NCBI GenBank assembly: GCA_002391235.1
Contig: DGRX01000028.1
Coordinates: 1 to 64,000, forward strand
DNA length: 64,000 bases
Source: Treponema sp. UBA4377
GTDB lineage: Bacteria > Spirochaetota > Spirochaetia > Treponematales > Treponemataceae
Direction: 5' to 3'
Below the pieces are notes generated by a model. It had not been told where the DNA came from, made no database searches, and saw nothing but the letters and a program-made list of their open reading frames with translations. The translations under genes were made by a program, and so were the position numbers. This document shows positions 40,293-48,511 of this stretch, piece by piece (position 1 is the first letter of the stretch; each line of letters opens with the position of its first letter).

Positions 40293-42025
40293 CTAACGGC
40301 CGCCTGCGTTTTCCAAAGCGCGGCGTACTTTTTGCCAAGCGCTAAAAGCTCGTCGTGGCTTCCGCATTCGACGATGCCCTTTCCGTCGACGACGGCGATG
40401 CTGTCCGCGTTTTTTATTGTGGAAAGCCTGTGCGCGATTACAAGCGTGGTGCGGCCTTTTGAAAGCTCGTCAAAGGCTTTTTGGATTTTCATTTCGGTCG
40501 CGGAGTCAAGCGCGCTTGTCGCTTCGTCAAGAATCAGTATCGGCGGATTTTTTAGGAAGCAGCGAGCGATTGAGACTCGCTGTTTTTGTCCGCCAGAAAG
40601 CTTAAGGCCGCGCTCGCCCACAAGCGTGTCGTAGCCGTCGGGCATTTTTAGAATGTCGTCGTGGATTTCCGCTCTTTTTGCGGCAAGGATTATTTCGTCC
40701 TCGGTCGCGTTTGGGTTTCCGTAGGCGATGTTCTCGCGGACAGTTCCGGCGAACAAAAAAACGTCCTGCTGCACAAGGCCGATTTGCTTTCGCAAGCTTT
40801 GAAGCTTTATTTTCTTTATGTCGATTCCGTCAAGCAAAACGCTTCCGCTTGTGGCTTCGTAAAAGCGCGGAAGCAAATTGCAAATCGTAGTCTTTCCGCC
40901 GCCGCTTTCTCCGACAAGCGCGAAATGCTCTCCGGCCTTGATTTCCAAATTGACGTTTTCCAAGACGCTGACGTTTTTGTTGTAGGAAAAGCATACGTCT
41001 TTAAACGAAATGTTTCCGCGGGCGCTCAAAAGTTCCACCGCGTCTGGCTCTTCTTTTATCGAAGTGTCCATGCGCATGATTTCCAAAAAGCGCCTAAAGC
41101 CCGCCATGCCGGTAGTGTACTGTTCCACAAAGAAAATCAGCTTTCCAATCGGAGCGCTAAAGGCCGCCACAAAAAGATTGGCCGCGATCAAGTCAGGAAG
41201 CGTCATCTTTCCCTTCATTATAAAATAGCCGCCAAGCGCGATGACAAGGACAGAAAGAAGCGCGATTAAAAATTCAACGTTGGCGTGGAAGGTTGACATG
41301 GCCTTGTAAAAAACTTTTTTGCTTTCCTTGTAGCGCTCGTTGCTTTGCTTGAATTTTTGGATTTCCAAATCTTCCGCCGTAAAGCTCTGCGTCACCCTGA
41401 TTCCTGTAAGCGAGTTTTCCAAGGCCGCGTTTATCGACGAAGTTTTTTCTTTTACAACGCGCGAAGAGTCGGAAAGGCGCCTGCGGTTGACCGCCGTGAT
41501 GAAAATCGTCGCGAGCAAAAAGACAAAGACGACTATCGCAAGCTCCCAGCGAATTCTCAAAAGAAGGACAAAGCTTCCGACAAGAGTGAGGAGCGAAACC
41601 ATCACGTCCTCAGGCCCATGGTGCGCAAGCTCGGTGATTTCAAAAAGGTCGCTTGTGGCGCGGCTCATAAGGTGGCCGGTGAGATGCGTGTCAAAAAACG
41701 AAAAGCTCTGCTCCTGAAGCTTTGCAAAGACGTCGCGCCTCATGTCGGTCTCAACCTTGACGCCAAAGTAGTGGCCCCAATAGTTTACGAACCAAACAAA
41801 GACCCAGCGCAAGACATACATTCCAAGGGCGGCGGCCATGAAGCAATAAAAAAGCTTAAAGGCGCCTTGCGGAATCAAGGTGTTTAAAAGATAGCGGGTC
41901 AAAATCGGAAAGCTTACGTTTATGGCCGCGATGAAAAAAGCGCAAACCATGTCCGCCGCGAAAATCGCGATGTGCGGCTTGTAGTAGCTGAAAAATATTT
42001 TTATCGATGAGTCGTTGTAGTTCAT
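40289..42025 (-). CDS. ABC exporter, fused permease and ATP-binding domains
   Basis: This 578-residue half transporter has six membrane segments (residues 15-310) and an ATPase domain with Walker A GESGGGKTT, the Q-loop, signature LSGGQKQRVSIAR, Walker B PILILDEATSALD, and the H-loop His. It resembles MsbA/multidrug exporters and would work as a homodimer. It has its own promoter and is followed by the methyltransferase gene. Confidence 0.93.
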   Translation of the reverse strand: MNYNDSSIKIFFSYYKPHIAIFAADMVCAFFIAAINVSFPILTRYLLNTLIPQGAFKLFYCFMAAALGMYVLRWVFVWFVNYWGHYFGVKVETDMRRDVFAKLQEQSFSFFDTHLTGHLMSRATSDLFEITELAHHGPEDVMVSLLTLVGSFVLLLRIRWELAIVVFVFLLATIFITAVNRRRLSDSSRVVKEKTSSINAALENSLTGIRVTQSFTAEDLEIQKFKQSNERYKESKKVFYKAMSTFHANVEFLIALLSVLVIALGGYFIMKGKMTLPDLIAANLFVAAFSAPIGKLIFFVEQYTTGMAGFRRFLEIMRMDTSIKEEPDAVELLSARGNISFKDVCFSYNKNVSVLENVNLEIKAGEHFALVGESGGGKTTICNLLPRFYEATSGSVLLDGIDIKKIKLQSLRKQIGLVQQDVFLFAGTVRENIAYGNPNATEDEIILAAKRAEIHDDILKMPDGYDTLVGERGLKLSGGQKQRVSIARCFLKNPPILILDEATSALDSATEMKIQKAFDELSKGRTTLVIAHRLSTIKNADSIAVVDGKGIVECGSHDELLALGKKYAALWKTQAAVR

Positions 42026-42033
42026 TCTGAACG

Positions 42034-42062
42034 ATGATAAAGCAAATGGGATTTTTTTTCAA
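42034..42062 (-). promoter_or_regulatory. Promoter of the ABC exporter
   Basis: On the minus strand TTGAAA (complement of 42057-42062), 17 bases, TATCAT (complement of 42034-42039). The -35 lies in a CCTTTAGTTGAAAAAAAT block also present upstream of the sensor kinase. Confidence 0.7.
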
Positions 42063-42224
42063 CTAAAGGAACGGCATGCAAAGCAATATCGCGTCCTCTT
42101 TATTGACAAATTGGCCTCATCAATTTTTGAGAAAAATTCCCAAAAATTTTGAGTTACAAAGTTCAATACATAAAAAAGACAAAACAGTAAAATGCAAATA
42201 CATAATATAAGGAGGCTCTTTAAT

Positions 42225-42815
42225 ATGGCTTACAAAACTTGTGATTGGTGCGGAAGAAGCTATAAACCGATGTTTTCAGCGGATAGAGACGCTGGAAACG
42301 CTTTTGCGGACGCAATGGGACTTGGAATCGGCATAAAAGCAATCGGAGGCATCGCAAGGCTTGCTGGAAAGCGCAACTTTTGCAGCAAAGCATGCAAATT
42401 GGCATATGAAAATTCTAAAAATGGAGGCGGATCTTCCAATCCAGAAAGCTCCGACGGAAATTCAAGCGTTCAAGAATCTGGCGGCGGAATGGGCGGATTG
42501 GGAAGCATGTTTGGCTCTGTCTTTTCTTCCGCTGGCGACGAAATGAAGTCTGTGCTGAATCAGAAAAAAGAAAACAAAGCGAAAACAGAAGAAATTATAA
42601 ACCTTAAATTTGAAACTACAAGCGAAGGCTTGCAAAACCAGATTCAAAATCTTTTTACGCAAATTTCTTCACTGCCAAGATTTAAGACTCCGGATCAAAA
42701 AGCCTTATACAATGCGATCAAAGAAAAACTGGAATTTGGAATCATGAAGTTAAATTCAAGCGGAGCAAGCGCGGAAGCAGACTTCTTCCAAAAGAAATTT
42801 GACAAGTTAAAGTAA
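42225..42815 (+). CDS. Protein with N-terminal treble-clef zinc finger, function unknown
   Basis: This 196-residue protein starts MAYKTCDWCGRSYKPMF and has a second cysteine pair in NFCSKACKLAYEN, forming a MYM/FCS-like zinc knuckle. A Gly/Ser-rich linker (GGGMGGLGSMFGS) and a helical C-terminal domain follow. AGGAGG precedes the ATG at 42225. The gene converges on the frameshifted response regulator. Confidence 0.7.
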   Translation: MAYKTCDWCGRSYKPMFSADRDAGNAFADAMGLGIGIKAIGGIARLAGKRNFCSKACKLAYENSKNGGGSSNPESSDGNSSVQESGGGMGGLGSMFGSVFSSAGDEMKSVLNQKKENKAKTEEIINLKFETTSEGLQNQIQNLFTQISSLPRFKTPDQKALYNAIKEKLEFGIMKLNSSGASAEADFFQKKFDKLK

Positions 42816-42823
42816 CTCTTAAA

Positions 42824-42866
42824 AAGCCGGGTTAGATTTCTGAAACGCCCAAAATCTTCCCGGCTT
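42824..42866. terminator. Long hairpin between convergent genes
   Basis: AAGCCGGG (42824-42831) pairs with CCCGGCTT (42859-42866), and AGATTT pairs with AAATCT inside. It overlaps the end of the response regulator reading frame. Confidence 0.6.
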
Positions 42867-43502
42867 CAACGATTTCAAGTCTGTCATGAATATTCATCTT
42901 TGCATAAATTGCCGTTCGCTGGTTTTCCACAGTTTTTATGGACTTTCCTAACTTAGCGGCAATATCAGCCGGATCAACTTTTTTTGAAAGCAGTTCAAAA
43001 ATTTCGCGCTCTTTTTTTGAAAGCGTTTTATACTTTGCGAACAGTTCTGTCGTGCGGTCGGAACTGTCGGCCAGTCCGGTCCTATTTTAGCATAATTTGC
43101 CTTCATCACAGAAACAACTTCCGCGCAAAAATACTCCTTGCCTTGCGCGACCGTTCTTAAGGCTGTTGCAATTTCAGAAAGATCAGAAGTTTTTGAAATG
43201 AACCCTTGAATATTCATTTTCATAGCATTTTCAACAACCAGCGGCTCGCAAAACGCCGTGCAAACAAGAGTCCGTATGTCGCTCCGAATTTTCCGCAAAC
43301 CCGCCAAAAGCGAAAGTCCGTTTTCGTTTCCAATCCGCAAGTCCAAAAGAAGAAGAGAACAGTCAGCGTTTTTTAGAAGCGCGGCTTCTGCCTCTTTGCC
43401 GCTGGAGGCCTGCAAAAACTCAAAATCCATGATTTGGTTTTGCAAGGCAAGAGAAAGACTTTCACGCAACATATTGTGGTCATCAATAAAAAGCACTTTC
43501 AT
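42832..43502 (-). pseudogene. NarL/LuxR-type response regulator with a single-base frameshift
   Basis: From the ATG at 43502 the frame encodes a full receiver domain (MKVLFIDDHNMLRESLSLAL, phospho-Asp in LLLLDLRIGNENG, CTAFCEP, GFISKTSD) and then runs into a nonsense tail ending at 42948. One frame over, the sequence continues as LSKKEREIFELLSKK, VDPADIAAKLGKS, KTVENQRTAIYAKMNIHDRL, a complete LuxR helix-turn-helix, to the stop at 42832-42834. The frames meet near TTTT at 43085-43088: five A instead of four on the coding strand would restore one open frame. The sensor kinase beside it is intact. Confidence 0.85.
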
Positions 43503-43512
43503 TTTTCAGCCC

Positions 43513-44973
43513 CTATTTTTTTATCGGAATTATCAGTCTTACGCTTGCGCCGTTTTGATCAGATTTTACATTAAGTTTTCCGCCTAATGCCGCCGCCCTT
43601 TCTTCCATAATCTTCAATCCAGCGTGAGTTGCGGAATTTTGCGACTCTTCGCCCGCCATCTTTTCATCCGCCGTCTTATCCGCAAAACCGCAACCATTGT
43701 CGGTCACAGAAAAGATAAAATTGTCCGTCGTGTCAATCATCCTGATTTCTATTTCCGTCGCCCCGCTGTGTTTTGCCGCATTCCGCAACGCCTCCTGCAG
43801 AATTTTCAGCATCTCATACTTTGCGGCGTAAGAAAAACCGTCCGCAAACTCGCTCGCTTCATAAACATTAGGCTTAATTTTATAAGTCTCTTCAAAAACC
43901 TTCGCGCATTGTCTGACAATCGTCTTAAAATCGAAAGACAAATCAAGCCTCGAAAGTCCCAAAAGTTCGCGGGCCTCTTTAACAGCCTCATCCGCAATCA
44001 AAAGCGCCCTGCCGCTTTCGTTTTGCGAGAGGCAGATTCTTAAAACTGAAAGCGACTGAATGATTCCGTCATGTAAATCTCGCGAAAATTCTTTTTGAGT
44101 TTCATCGCGAGCCTTGATTATTTGAATCTGGTTTTTCTGCCTGCTTAATTTTACATGCATTATAAAACCTGAAATCGCCGCAAGCAAAAATGACGCGTAC
44201 AAAACTGAATCAAATCCCTTGTTTATGAATCTTTCTTGCGCATGAATTTCTTGTATTTCCTCATGCCGCGCATCCATCACAGCCTTTTCGTACAACCTAG
44301 AGAATTTATCGTCCGCATTTTTTTTGAACGCAAACGACACGCACAATACAAAAAAAGAAATCATCAAATATATATATTCAGGCTTGATTTTTAATCTGGG
44401 CGTCTCCGCTGGCAAACGGCGGTCGGACGTTCTTACGAACAAGTACATCCCGTATGCGATAAAAGACGCGATCGCCTTGTCAACAAGGTTTAGCAAAAAA
44501 CCGCCCGTAAGGTTTGCCGCAATAACATTTTTCGTGACAAAGAAAATTCCCTGCTCAATCGCAGTAAGGTTGTAATGATAGTAAGCCGCAAAAAGCGAGC
44601 CAAAAAAGCCATTGGTGCACGCGCTTAAAATTCCTGCAAGCATAAAAAAGTCAAGCGAAAGTTTTTCTTCGTCTCTCTTTCGCGCAAGCTTAAAAACCGC
44701 CCAAGAGCCAACAGCCGTCATCAACTGGCAAAGCATAAAAATCAACTTGAGCCGTCCAAGCAAAAAAAGCGAGCCGTTTGTAAGAATCGCGACCACAATC
44801 GACGGCGCAAGTCCGCCAAGCGCCGCAATTGCAATAGTTGCAAAACTGTCCATATAAAGCGGGAAATGCGTTTCGCCGGCCGCAATGGAAGCAATGACAT
44901 TCAGCGTCGCGCAAAGCAAACTCAACAAGGTTAGAAAAAGAAGATTTTTTGTCGGTTTATATTTTTTGTTCAT
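43513..44973 (-). CDS. NarL-class sensor histidine kinase, polytopic
   Basis: This 486-residue protein has about eight hydrophobic segments in its N-terminal 270 residues, with an extracytoplasmic stretch around 215-245. A HisKA_3 dimerisation domain follows (FSRDLHDGIIQSLSVLRICL, phospho-His in DLHDG). Then comes an HATPase domain with LQEALRNAAKHSGA and VTDNGCGF. The start is the ATG at 44973. It lies 10 bases upstream of the response regulator gene, forming a two-component pair. Confidence 0.92.
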   Translation of the reverse strand: MNKKYKPTKNLLFLTLLSLLCATLNVIASIAAGETHFPLYMDSFATIAIAALGGLAPSIVVAILTNGSLFLLGRLKLIFMLCQLMTAVGSWAVFKLARKRDEEKLSLDFFMLAGILSACTNGFFGSLFAAYYHYNLTAIEQGIFFVTKNVIAANLTGGFLLNLVDKAIASFIAYGMYLFVRTSDRRLPAETPRLKIKPEYIYLMISFFVLCVSFAFKKNADDKFSRLYEKAVMDARHEEIQEIHAQERFINKGFDSVLYASFLLAAISGFIMHVKLSRQKNQIQIIKARDETQKEFSRDLHDGIIQSLSVLRICLSQNESGRALLIADEAVKEARELLGLSRLDLSFDFKTIVRQCAKVFEETYKIKPNVYEASEFADGFSYAAKYEMLKILQEALRNAAKHSGATEIEIRMIDTTDNFIFSVTDNGCGFADKTADEKMAGEESQNSATHAGLKIMEERAAALGGKLNVKSDQNGASVRLIIPIKK

Positions 44974-45005
44974 CAACTTATAAGAAAAGCCAAGGTCTTT
45001 TTAGG

Positions 45006-45034
45006 ATATTACATCAAATAGGAATTTTTTTCAA
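45006..45034 (-). promoter_or_regulatory. Promoter of the two-component system
   Basis: On the minus strand TTGAAA (complement of 45029-45034), 17 bases, TAATAT (complement of 45006-45011), within the CCTTTAGTTGAAAAAAAT block shared with the ABC exporter promoter. Confidence 0.7.
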
Positions 45035-45127
45035 CTAAAGGGAAGGAAGAATATTTGTCAAGCGCATTCTTTGCCAAGCGCCGCAATTCCGCTAGCAAAA
45101 ACCGCCGCGCTTTGTTAAAATAGCAGA

Positions 45128-47275
45128 ATGATGTTTATTACAAAAAAAGAACGCAAAGCAAAAAAACTCGCAGGCCTAGCCCTCGCGCTTGCGGCGGCAT
45201 TGATGTTCGCGCAAACGCAAAACTCATTCGCGCAAAAAGCGACAAGCAAAGAGCCGCTTTTTAAGATAGAAGAAAGCGCGCTCCCTGAGGACGCGCAGTG
45301 GCAGGCGGAACTTTCGTTTCCCGACCGATTTGGCGAAGTTGAGGACACGCTCGCGCCCAACAGCTTGTACGCCTTTGATTTTTTTGAAGGCCAGGGCTAT
45401 CTTTTTGTCCAAGTCGGAAGGGACGTCGCGGCCTTTTCGCTTTTTGTAAACCAAGAGCGCGTTGACACTTCCGCGCTTGTCGGCGGCCGCTCATACAAGA
45501 TTGACATTTCAAAAATCGCGCGCAACGGAAAAAACATTTTGCAAGCGGCTGACATTCGCGCGAGGGCCGCCGCTTCTCGGTCAGTGAGCAATCCTGGTTC
45601 TGGCGATGTTTCTTCGTCAGTGAGCGATTCCGGCAAGGTCAAGGTTTACGTTCCCTACCCTGTGTTGCTGGAAGAAGTCGGCGGGCAAAGCGCGATAGAC
45701 CCCGACGCGCTCGATCTTGTCTCACAAATCATCCAGTCCGACATAGAGCACGGCTTTCCTTGCGCGCAGCTTGCCGTGGCAAAAAACGGACGCATTCTTT
45801 ACAAAAATTCTTGGGGCTTCATAAATTCCTACGACACGGACGGAAATCCGCTCCCGCAAAACGAGCGCGAAAAAATCACGGACGACACGATGTTCGACAT
45901 CGCCTCCTGCACAAAAGCGCTCGCCGCCAACATGGCAATAGAATTTTTGGTCTCGCAAAATAAACTTTCACTCGACACAAAAATCGCCGACGTTCTTGGC
46001 GACGACTTTTTCAAAAAAACAATCAACATAAAATACAAAAACGGTAGCGGCGCCTCGCTCGGCCAAAACAAAAAATGGAAGGCCGCCCTCACAGTGCGCG
46101 ACGTGGCCTGCCACACGGCGGGCTTTCCGGCGGGCCCCGCCTACTACAACAAAAACTTCAACTCAACGACGCAAGGCCGCGAAAAAGAAAACCAAACTCC
46201 AAAGAACAAGCTTTACGCGGGATGCGGCGCCGACCAAGAGACGCGCGAAAAAACCTTTGAGGCCATTTGCAAGACGCCGCTTCTTTACGAGCCGGGAAAG
46301 CGCGTTTTGTATTCCGACGCCGACTACATGATTTTGGGCTTTGTGGTGGAACAGATTACAGGCGAAAAGCTTGACGACTTTTGCAAAAAAAATTTTTGGG
46401 AGCCGCTGGGATTAAAGCGAACGGCTTTCAATCCGCTCCAAAACGGATTTTCAAAAAGCGACTGCGCGGCCACCGAGCTTCGCGGAAACACTCGCGGCGG
46501 AACCTTGCTTGACTTTGCCGGTCGGAGCGACACAATCCAAGGAGAAGTCCATGACGAGACGGCCTACTATTCAATGGCGGGCGTGTCAGGCCACGCGGGG
46601 CTTTTCACCACGGCAAGCGACGCGCTAAAACTTTTGTCAACTCTTTTTTACGGCGGCTACGGCCAGAACAAATTTTTTGACAAGGACGTTTTGGACACCT
46701 TCTTTTCGCCGCAAGACAGGGACCGCGCCAACTGGGCAATCGGCTGGTACCATCAAGGCGACGACCGCCGCTCGTGGAACTTTAGCCAAAGCGCGAGCCG
46801 CGCCACAGTCGGCCACAACGGCTGGACAGGAACGCTTGTCATGCTTGACCCGGAAGAAAAGCTCGCTCTCGCCTACTTTACCAGCAAGCGCAACACGCCC
46901 TACCGAGAAGAGAACGCCTACGAATTTGAAGGCTCGTATTTTACTGCGGCGGCTCCCGGGTTTCTTCCGGCCCTGCTTTACGAGGGAATTGGGAACGGAA
47001 GCGACAAAAAAAGCGCCAGGCTTTCGCTTTTGGCCGACATGGTCCGCGACAAGTTCCGTCTTGTGGAAGCGGAACGGCTTAAAAGCGGAGAGCCTGTGAC
47101 GAACAACGCGCATCCAATTGTCCGCGCCGCCTACTCAATTTTGGAAGTCTTTGTCCGCCGCGCCAAAACCGACGGCTCCAACCAAGCCGCGCGCTTGGCC
47201 AAAGAGGCGGCGGCGCTTCTTGACCCAACGCGCGACGCTGACGAAATTGAAAAGATTAAGGAAATGCTAAAATGA
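45128..47275 (+). CDS. Secreted serine hydrolase of the beta-lactamase fold (AmiE-like)
   Basis: This 715-residue protein has an N-terminal signal segment (KLAGLALALAAALMFAQTQ). A beta-rich domain of about 130 residues follows. Then comes a class C beta-lactamase/penicillin-binding-protein domain with S-x-x-K in IASCTKALA, a Tyr motif in VLYSDADYMILG, and HNG in VGHNGWTG. In Bacillus such a protein (AmiE) works with NamZ and NagZ to release muropeptide sugars; here the next gene is NamZ-like and overlaps by 4 bases. An ATG at 45131 is an alternative start. The exact bond cut is not shown by sequence. Confidence 0.82.
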   Translation: MMFITKKERKAKKLAGLALALAAALMFAQTQNSFAQKATSKEPLFKIEESALPEDAQWQAELSFPDRFGEVEDTLAPNSLYAFDFFEGQGYLFVQVGRDVAAFSLFVNQERVDTSALVGGRSYKIDISKIARNGKNILQAADIRARAAASRSVSNPGSGDVSSSVSDSGKVKVYVPYPVLLEEVGGQSAIDPDALDLVSQIIQSDIEHGFPCAQLAVAKNGRILYKNSWGFINSYDTDGNPLPQNEREKITDDTMFDIASCTKALAANMAIEFLVSQNKLSLDTKIADVLGDDFFKKTINIKYKNGSGASLGQNKKWKAALTVRDVACHTAGFPAGPAYYNKNFNSTTQGREKENQTPKNKLYAGCGADQETREKTFEAICKTPLLYEPGKRVLYSDADYMILGFVVEQITGEKLDDFCKKNFWEPLGLKRTAFNPLQNGFSKSDCAATELRGNTRGGTLLDFAGRSDTIQGEVHDETAYYSMAGVSGHAGLFTTASDALKLLSTLFYGGYGQNKFFDKDVLDTFFSPQDRDRANWAIGWYHQGDDRRSWNFSQSASRATVGHNGWTGTLVMLDPEEKLALAYFTSKRNTPYREENAYEFEGSYFTAAAPGFLPALLYEGIGNGSDKKSARLSLLADMVRDKFRLVEAERLKSGEPVTNNAHPIVRAAYSILEVFVRRAKTDGSNQAARLAKEAAALLDPTRDADEIEKIKEMLK

Positions 47276-48471
47276 TTTTTAAGCGGAACATTTGCAAGAC
47301 CATAATTTGCGCCGCGCTTTTGGCGCTCTCTTGCGCTTCACTCTTCGCGCAAGAAAAAGTCATTGTCGGAGCCGCGCGCTTTGACAAATACAAAAAGCTT
47401 TTAAAAAACAAGCGCGTCGCTCTTGCAGCAAACGCAACCTCGATTATCGTTGACGCGGACGGCGGCGCAGTCCACGACTTGGACTTTTTGCTTTCAAAAA
47501 AAATCAACGTGGTCAAAGTCTTCGCGCCCGAGCACGGCTTTAGGGGAAAGGGCGAGGCCGGTGAGACAATCGCCAACGACGTTGACCCAAAAACCGGCGT
47601 TCCGATTTATTCGATTTACGGAAAAAGCCTGAGGCCCTCGCCCGAGCTTTTGGCGGACGTTGACGTTTTTGTCTACGACATACAGGACGTGGGCGCTCGC
47701 TTTTACACATACATAAGCGCGATGCATTACATCATGGAAGCATGCGCGCAAAACGACATTCCGCTTGTGATTTTTGACAGGCCAAACCCCAACATCGACT
47801 GCGTGGCGGGCCCAATCCGCGACGAGCGCTACAAGTCTTACGTAAGCCTTGACCCGATTCCTGCAATCTACGGAATGACGGCGGGCGAGCTTGCGCGCAT
47901 GATTAACGGACAGGAATGGCTTGAAGGCGGAGCGAAATGCAAGCTGACTGTGATTCCCGTAAAAAACTACACGCGGACCACGCGCTATGTTCTTCCCGTC
48001 CCGCCGTCGCCAAATTTGCCAAGCCATCGCGCGGTCCGCTTTTACCCCTTTTTGTGCTTGTTCGAGGCGACGGTCGTGAGCGAAGGCCGCGGAACGGAAG
48101 AGCCCTTTAGCGCAATCGGATATCCCGACGAGTCCTTTGGCCAATATGTTTTCACTCCGCGAGACATCCCCGGAATGGCGACAAATCCCAAGCACGAAGG
48201 AAAGCCTTGCTACGGACTCGACTTGACGGGCGAGCCGCTTTACGCTGACGGTGGCATTTTCACGCTAAGACACTTCATCGCCTTTGCAAAGAAATTCGGC
48301 GGCGCCAAAAACATGGTTGACCAAAAGGCCGGGCTCGCGCGGCTTTGGGGCAACGACAAGCTTATCGAGCAAATCGACGGCGGCATGAGCGAAGAGGAAA
48401 TTCGCGAAACCTGGCTTCCAGACGTAGAAAAATTCTTGCGCGACCGAAAGCCCTATTTGCTTTACAAGTAA
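47272..48471 (+). CDS. Exo-beta-N-acetylmuramidase NamZ-like (DUF1343)
   Basis: This 399-residue protein has a signal peptide (TIICAALLALSCASLFAQ). It carries the DUF1343 signatures APEHGFRG, FVYDIQDVGARFYTYISAM, FDRPNPN, SEGRGTEEPF and a conserved P-x-x-Y-rich end. The family includes NamZ, which removes terminal N-acetylmuramic acid from peptidoglycan fragments. The ATG overlaps the stop of the beta-lactamase-fold gene (ATGA). Together they suggest periplasmic muropeptide recycling. Confidence 0.9.
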   Translation: MIFKRNICKTIICAALLALSCASLFAQEKVIVGAARFDKYKKLLKNKRVALAANATSIIVDADGGAVHDLDFLLSKKINVVKVFAPEHGFRGKGEAGETIANDVDPKTGVPIYSIYGKSLRPSPELLADVDVFVYDIQDVGARFYTYISAMHYIMEACAQNDIPLVIFDRPNPNIDCVAGPIRDERYKSYVSLDPIPAIYGMTAGELARMINGQEWLEGGAKCKLTVIPVKNYTRTTRYVLPVPPSPNLPSHRAVRFYPFLCLFEATVVSEGRGTEEPFSAIGYPDESFGQYVFTPRDIPGMATNPKHEGKPCYGLDLTGEPLYADGGIFTLRHFIAFAKKFGGAKNMVDQKAGLARLWGNDKLIEQIDGGMSEEEIRETWLPDVEKFLRDRKPYLLYK

Positions 48472-48511
48472 GCGCGAGGCCGGCATCTTGGGCTTGCCGG
48501 CAATTTCCGCG

